From the NCBI GenBank assembly GCA_947289115.1, contig CAMYPG010000008.1:1-53551 (forward strand): 53,551 nt of DNA. The letters are read 5' to 3'. The notes below the pieces were generated by a model, which saw nothing but the letters and a program-made list of their open reading frames with translations, had not been told where the DNA came from and did not search any database. This stretch comes from an uncultured Gardnerella sp. (lineage in GTDB: Bacteria; Actinomycetota; Actinomycetes; Actinomycetales; Bifidobacteriaceae). Shown here piece after piece: positions 50,148 through 53,551 of the stretch; position 1 is the first letter of the stretch, and each line of letters opens with the position of its first letter. Both the position numbers and the translations under genes were made by a program.

Positions 50148-52091
50148 ATGACTACTTTTGACAAAGCGAACTTGCCAGAATCCGTGCGCACAAATGGGGC
50201 TACACCAAACCCTTGGTGGGCAAATGCAGTTGTGTATCAGATTTATCCGCGAAGCTTCCAAGATACTAACGGCGACGGAATAGGCGATTTGAAGGGCATT
50301 ACTTCGCGTCTTGATTATTTGGCTGATTTAGGCGTTGACGTGCTCTGGCTTAGCCCTGTTTACAAGTCTCCGCAAGACGATAACGGCTACGATATTTCCG
50401 ATTATCAAGATATTGATCCGCTTTCTGGCACTCTAGAAGATATGTATGAGCTTTTGGCACAAGCGCATAAACGCGGTCTTAAAGTTGTGATGGATTTGGT
50501 AGTAAATCACACTTCCGACGAGCATGCTTGGTTCCAGGCTTCAAGAGATGCTTCTAGCGATTACGCAGACTGGTATTGGTGGAGGCCAGCGCGCAAAGGT
50601 TGCGTTCCTGGGGCTCCGGGTGCTGAGCCAAATAAGTGGGGTTCGTATTTCGGCGGTTCCGCGTGGACTTACGATCCAAAGCGCGGCGAATATTACTTCC
50701 ACCAGTATTCGCCAAAGCAGCCAGATTTGAATTGGGAAAATCCTGCGGTTCGCGCTGCCGTGTACAAGATGATGAATTGGTGGATGGATCGCGGAATTGA
50801 CGGCTTCCGTATGGATGTGATTACGCAAATTTCTAAGCGCGTAGATAGCGAAGGGCATTTGCCAGGAGAATACGGTTCGCAGATTGAAGATGCGCCAGCA
50901 GGCGATGACGGCTACTCTTCTCCGTATTTCTTCTGCTCCGACGGCCCTCGTTTAGACGAGTTTTTGCGCGAGATGCGCGAAGCGGTTTTCAAGGGTCGCG
51001 AAGGTTTCTTAACTGTTGGCGAGGCTCCTGGAATTTCCGCGCATCGAAACACTTATATTACAAATCCTGCTAATGGTGAGCTAGACATGCTCTTCTTGTT
51101 CGATCAAGTTAATGTTGATTGCGCAAATGGCACTAAGTGGAATCCTATTCCTCTTAAGTTGACGGCATTAAAGCGCGCAATGGCAGATCAGCAGCAGGCA
51201 GTTAGCGAGGCTGGTTGGGCGAGCTTGTTCTTTAATAATCACGATCAACCGCGTGCGCTTTCTCGCTGGGGTAGTGAGGCTAGCGATGAGATGCGCGTGC
51301 TTTCCGCTAAGTCTATTGCAATGCTCTTGCACATGCACCGCGGCACTCCGTACGTGTATCAGGGTGAAGAAATTGGCATGACAAACGCGCACTTTACGAA
51401 TCTCGAGCAGTATCGCGATTTGGAAGCGTTAAATATGTTTAAGCAGCGCGTAGAAGAAGCGCATATTCAGTCTGCGGAGTCTATGATGGATGCGCTCGCA
51501 AAGCGCGGTCGCGATAATTCTCGAACTCCAATGCAGTGGAATGCGTCTAAATATGCGGGATTCATGCCTTTTAATGTTCCGTCGCAAAATAATGCGCAGC
51601 CTTGGATTAGCGTGAATCCTAATTATGTAGATATTAATGCGGCGGAGCAAATGGAAGATTCGGATTCCGTTTACTCGTTCTACAAGCGTTTGATTGAGTT
51701 GCGCCATTCGCAGCCTGTTGTTTCGGCTGGTTCTTGGAATTTGATTGATGCGGATGATGAGTGTGTTTACGCGTTTATTAGGAAGGTTGAGCAGACTTGT
51801 GAGAATGCTAAGGCAGATGAGGCAGGTCTTGAGCATGGTGTGAGTTCTTCAAGCGCGGTTGCTGGCGATTCTTCCTCTGTCTCGATAAAGAAGCTGCTCG
51901 TAATGGTAAATATGACGGATTCGTCTGTGGCAATACCTGCTCAAAGTGCCGAATTGTTGCGTAATATCGCCTCTAATGGCGTATCGTATGATGATGTGAT
52001 GATTTCTACCTACAGCGCGGATCATGCTCTTAAATCACTTAAAAATGGCACGCTTGCGCCTTGGGAGGGAATCGCTGTTAGCTTGCAATAA
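50148..52091 (+). CDS. GH13 alpha-glucosidase/oligo-1,6-glucosidase type
   Basis: Cleaves alpha-linked gluco-oligosaccharides in the cytoplasm (no signal peptide). The 647-residue protein has the GH13 signature VVYQIYPRSFQDTNGDGIGDLKGI, region I DLVVNHTSDEHAWF, and the catalytic residues Asp223 (GFRMDVI), Glu292 (VGEAPG) and Asp366 (NNHDQPR). It is closest in pattern to bifidobacterial alpha-glucosidases acting on alpha-1,6/alpha-1,4 bonds or sucrose. A Ser/Ala-rich insert (about 570-590) interrupts the C-terminal beta domain and makes it longer than the common ~600 residues. It is convergent with the sirtuin gene. Confidence 0.92.
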   Translation: MTTFDKANLPESVRTNGATPNPWWANAVVYQIYPRSFQDTNGDGIGDLKGITSRLDYLADLGVDVLWLSPVYKSPQDDNGYDISDYQDIDPLSGTLEDMYELLAQAHKRGLKVVMDLVVNHTSDEHAWFQASRDASSDYADWYWWRPARKGCVPGAPGAEPNKWGSYFGGSAWTYDPKRGEYYFHQYSPKQPDLNWENPAVRAAVYKMMNWWMDRGIDGFRMDVITQISKRVDSEGHLPGEYGSQIEDAPAGDDGYSSPYFFCSDGPRLDEFLREMREAVFKGREGFLTVGEAPGISAHRNTYITNPANGELDMLFLFDQVNVDCANGTKWNPIPLKLTALKRAMADQQQAVSEAGWASLFFNNHDQPRALSRWGSEASDEMRVLSAKSIAMLLHMHRGTPYVYQGEEIGMTNAHFTNLEQYRDLEALNMFKQRVEEAHIQSAESMMDALAKRGRDNSRTPMQWNASKYAGFMPFNVPSQNNAQPWISVNPNYVDINAAEQMEDSDSVYSFYKRLIELRHSQPVVSAGSWNLIDADDECVYAFIRKVEQTCENAKADEAGLEHGVSSSSAVAGDSSSVSIKKLLVMVNMTDSSVAIPAQSAELLRNIASNGVSYDDVMISTYSADHALKSLKNGTLAPWEGIAVSLQ

Positions 52092-52101
52092 TTATTTTGA
52101 A

Positions 52102-52143
52102 ATAGTCACTTTGTAATATTCACTTTGCAATATTCACTTTGCA
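52102..52143. repeat. Three 14-bp tandem units at the sirtuin 3' end
   Basis: ATAGTCACTTTGTA, then ATATTCACTTTGCA twice. The last unit contains the stop codon and final Ala-Lys codons of the minus-strand sirtuin gene. The region separates two convergent genes, and no clear terminator hairpin is present. Confidence 0.85.
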
Positions 52144-52916
52144 ATAGTTTCGTCTACTAATTTTGGCAGAGCTTTCGCAATATCTTCGCGTATTATGCGC
52201 TCTGCCAAATAATCGTATTGCGTAGCGCCCAGGTTCATTATTGTAATCGGCACTCCTGCGCGAGCGGCTAGCGGCACAAGGCTTGCAGCTGGAAACACTT
52301 CTAGCGTGGAGCCAATAACCCACAACTCGCTTGCGTGCATAATCGCCTGCGCGCTGCGTTCCATTGCGCCTTCGGGAAGTGCTTCTCCAAAATATACAAC
52401 ATCTGTTTTTATAAGACCGTTGCAAGGCATGTTTCCGCGGTATGGCAGCGCGCGCCTGCAATGTGGGTCTGGGTGTGCGTCTAAGTTGCGCATAATGTCG
52501 GCTGTATTGTAGCTAGCGTGGCAGCTCATGCAATGCGATGTTCCAATGCTTCCGTGCAAGTTCACTACAATATCTGGGCTGTTTCCAGCTTTTTCGTGAA
52601 GCGCATCAAAGTTTTGAGTGGCGATTAAGTCCAGCATCCCAGCTTTTTCAAGTTTTACTAGCGATTTGTGTGCTGTTCCTGGCTGAGCGTTCCAAACTGG
52701 CGACTCTTTTTGCCAGCGCCAAGAGTAAATGCGTTCCTCTTCACTGCTTAAAAACGCGTCTATATCGTAAACACTCATTTGCTCTGGGTGTTTAGTCCAA
52801 ACTCCATCTGGGCCTCGAAAGTCTGGAATGCCAGCGCTTGTAGATATTCCCGCGCCTGTTAGAGTCACAATGTGATTGTGTGAGTTGTTCTTGCTGTTTT
52901 TCTCGCTATTTCTCAT
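52134..52916 (-). CDS. Sir2-family NAD+-dependent protein deacylase
   Basis: Removes acyl groups from protein lysines using NAD+. The 260-residue protein has the NAD-binding GAGIS...IPDFRGPDGVW, the catalytic histidine in VVNLHGSIG, four zinc cysteines (CMSC and, 24-37 residues later, C...C) and the C-terminal GSTLEVFPAA. The motif normally TQNIDGLH reads TQNFDALH. I favour ATG 52916 because AGG lies four bases upstream; the longer frame from 52943 lacks a good site. It is divergent from the rRNA leader and convergent with the GH13 gene. Confidence 0.9.
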   Translation of the reverse strand: MRNSEKNSKNNSHNHIVTLTGAGISTSAGIPDFRGPDGVWTKHPEQMSVYDIDAFLSSEEERIYSWRWQKESPVWNAQPGTAHKSLVKLEKAGMLDLIATQNFDALHEKAGNSPDIVVNLHGSIGTSHCMSCHASYNTADIMRNLDAHPDPHCRRALPYRGNMPCNGLIKTDVVYFGEALPEGAMERSAQAIMHASELWVIGSTLEVFPAASLVPLAARAGVPITIMNLGATQYDYLAERIIREDIAKALPKLVDETIAK

Positions 52917-53215
52917 ATACCTATATATAGCACGCGAACGCATAGCACGTACACATGTTGTATGTATATATTTTGTTTACGTTGTTTGCGTTGTGTATTT
53001 TGATTATTTTGCTCGATTGCTTTGCGCGACACTCCCGGGTTTTGTGTTTTTTATGGTTTTTTGTTTGTTTTTTGGGTTGTTTTTGGTTTTGTGTTGGTGG
53101 TTGTGGTGGTTGTGGTGGTTTTAGCCGTGTTTTCAACACGCCGATGTTTTGGCTTGTTTTCAATGGTTTTGTGGTGTTTGTTTGGTGTTGGTTTGCGTTT
53201 TGGTGGGGTTTGGTG
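52917..53215. other. Intergenic region with an extreme G/T strand, upstream of the rRNA operon
   Basis: The left part holds the promoter of the minus-strand sirtuin. From 53037 to 53122 the plus strand contains no C and only one A, with runs such as GGTGGTTGTGGTGG near 53095-53119. A short hairpin CGTGTT/AACACG follows at 53127-53141. The G/T bias continues to 53220. Reading frames here (such as one rich in Pro-Pro-Gln on the minus strand) look like composition artefacts. Confidence 0.7.
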
Positions 53216-53221
53216 TAAGTT
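53193..53221 (+). promoter_or_regulatory. Possible rRNA operon promoter
   Basis: TTGCGT (53193-53198) and TAAGTT (53216-53221) are spaced by 17 bases, at the end of the G/T-rich tract and about 260 bases before 16S. The -10 match to the standard sequence is weak, so this is only a candidate. Confidence 0.35.
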
Positions 53222-53482
53222 TATCTCTTGCTGCTCAGCGCGGCTGGTTCTCCTCGGTTGAGGTTGATGAGCCGGCTGGTGTGGTGGTGGTTTGAGAACT
53301 CAAGAGCGTGTCTGTACTACTTATTAGTTAATTATTGCCAGTTCATTGTCAGCCTCACGGATTGTGGGGTGCCTGAGAGATGGTTAAATGATGGTGAGGT
53401 TTTTTGTTGGGATGTTCTTTCCTTAAAGAATGTCTCGTCTTTTTCTTTTATATTGGAGCCTTTTGTTGGCTCTTCATTGAAG
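53222..53482 (+). ncRNA. 16S rRNA precursor leader
   Basis: Sequence from the candidate promoter to the 16S start. It contains TTTGAGAACTCAAGAGCGTGTCT (53291 on; the inverted TTGAG/CTCAA is a hallmark of actinobacterial rRNA leaders and boxA-like antitermination regions). A weak GC-rich inverted repeat is seen near 53235-53280. The sequence is not coding. Confidence 0.65.
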
Positions 53483-53504
53483 TTTTTCGTGGAGGGTTCG
53501 ATTC
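53483..53504 (+). rRNA. 16S rRNA gene, first bases only
   Basis: TTTTTCGTGGAGGGTTCGAT followed by TC matches the 5' end of bifidobacterial 16S rRNA (TTTTT..GTGGAGGGTTCGATTCTGGCTCAG). The rest is lost where the contig runs into adapter. A multicopy rRNA operon explains why the assembly stopped here. Confidence 0.85.
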
Positions 53505-53551
53505 CTGTCTCTTATACACATCTCCGAGCCCACGAGACGTAGAGGAATCTC
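53505..53551. other. Residual Nextera sequencing adapter (not genomic)
   Basis: CTGTCTCTTATACACATCT (Tn5 mosaic end), the Read 2 adapter in reverse, the index GTAGAGGA and ATCTC follow the last 16S base. This is the reverse complement of the start of the contig. The peptide VSYTHLRAHET read through it is a known adapter-derived artefact in databases. Confidence 0.98.

Noticed and set aside
52921..53163. Minus-strand ORF rich in Pro, Gln and Lys
   Set aside because: It arises from the C/A-rich complement of the G/T tract; no ribosome site or family match.
53228..53542. 104-codon ORF at the right end
   Set aside because: It runs through the rRNA leader and 16S start and ends in the adapter-derived peptide SYTHLRAHET.
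1..53551. Terminal inverted repeats of a linear plasmid or phage
   Set aside because: The terminal sequences are Nextera adapter with an index, not genomic DNA.

Overview
This window is a 53.5 kb assembled contig from an AT-rich member of the Bifidobacteriaceae, most likely Gardnerella. I infer this from the 5' end of a 16S rRNA gene typical of bifidobacteria at the right edge, the actinobacterial versions of housekeeping genes (rlmB, bifunctional dcd, fprA, htpX), a Bifidobacterium-type sialic-acid (nan/nag) locus and low GC with many small AT-rich tandem repeats. Species-level identity cannot be read from the sequence. Both contig ends (1-46 and 53505-53551) are untrimmed Nextera adapter with the same i7 index, in inverted orientation. 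They are artefacts, not biological terminal repeats.

Layout. 47-229: 3' part of tRNA-Ile(GAT), tRNA-Ala(TGC) and a terminator. 467-6420: a heavy-metal P-type ATPase with an unusual cysteine-rich insert, an FprA-type reductase, the HtpX protease, tRNA-Gly(CCC) and a small membrane protein. 6798-7988 (minus): a secreted calcium-binding lipase-like hydrolase. 8438-27831: a large sialic-acid region. It holds a DUF4862-like TIM-barrel gene with nanK and nanE; a sialidase-GntR pair on the minus strand; a family-5 ABC importer (binding protein, permease, fused permease-ATPase, ATPase) followed by nanA, nagB and nagA; and a second, paralogous sialidase-GntR pair. 27938-35673: tRNA-Leu(CAG), tgt, an HtrA-type protease, a nitroreductase, a GT-C-like membrane protein and rlmB. 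35887-41125: a Ca2+-type P-ATPase, dcd, an esterase and tadA. 41291-48708: a ribose locus with a LacI-type regulator, rbsA, rbsC, rbsB, rbsD and rbsK. 48966-52916: a PanE-like reductase, a GH13 alpha-glucosidase and a sirtuin. 53216-53504: an rRNA operon leader and the first bases of 16S rRNA.

How the genes work together. The sialic-acid genes form a complete path: import, sialidase cleavage, NanA (to ManNAc), NanK (to ManNAc-6-P), NanE (to GlcNAc-6-P), NagA (to GlcN-6-P) and NagB (to Fru-6-P). Neither sialidase has a signal peptide, so both look cytoplasmic. This fits import of intact sialosides followed by internal cleavage. Four promoters in this region carry the same 18-bp site built from two overlapping FadR-type boxes (core GTCTGAC), which ties the two GntR paralogues to one regulon.

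The most unusual feature is a ~309-bp element present twice in direct orientation (23871-24179 and 28238-28545), flanking the second sialidase-GntR pair and tRNA-Leu. It does not look coding, can form a 19-bp long-range helix and a nested hairpin, and one hairpin changes between copies in a way that keeps pairing. It may be a structured RNA or a non-autonomous mobile element. Other points of interest are a 12-bp tandem repeat in the nan leader, a 22-codon leader ORF before the ribose regulator, a promoter that runs straight into a terminator before the PanE-like gene, and an almost pure G/T strand upstream of the rRNA operon.
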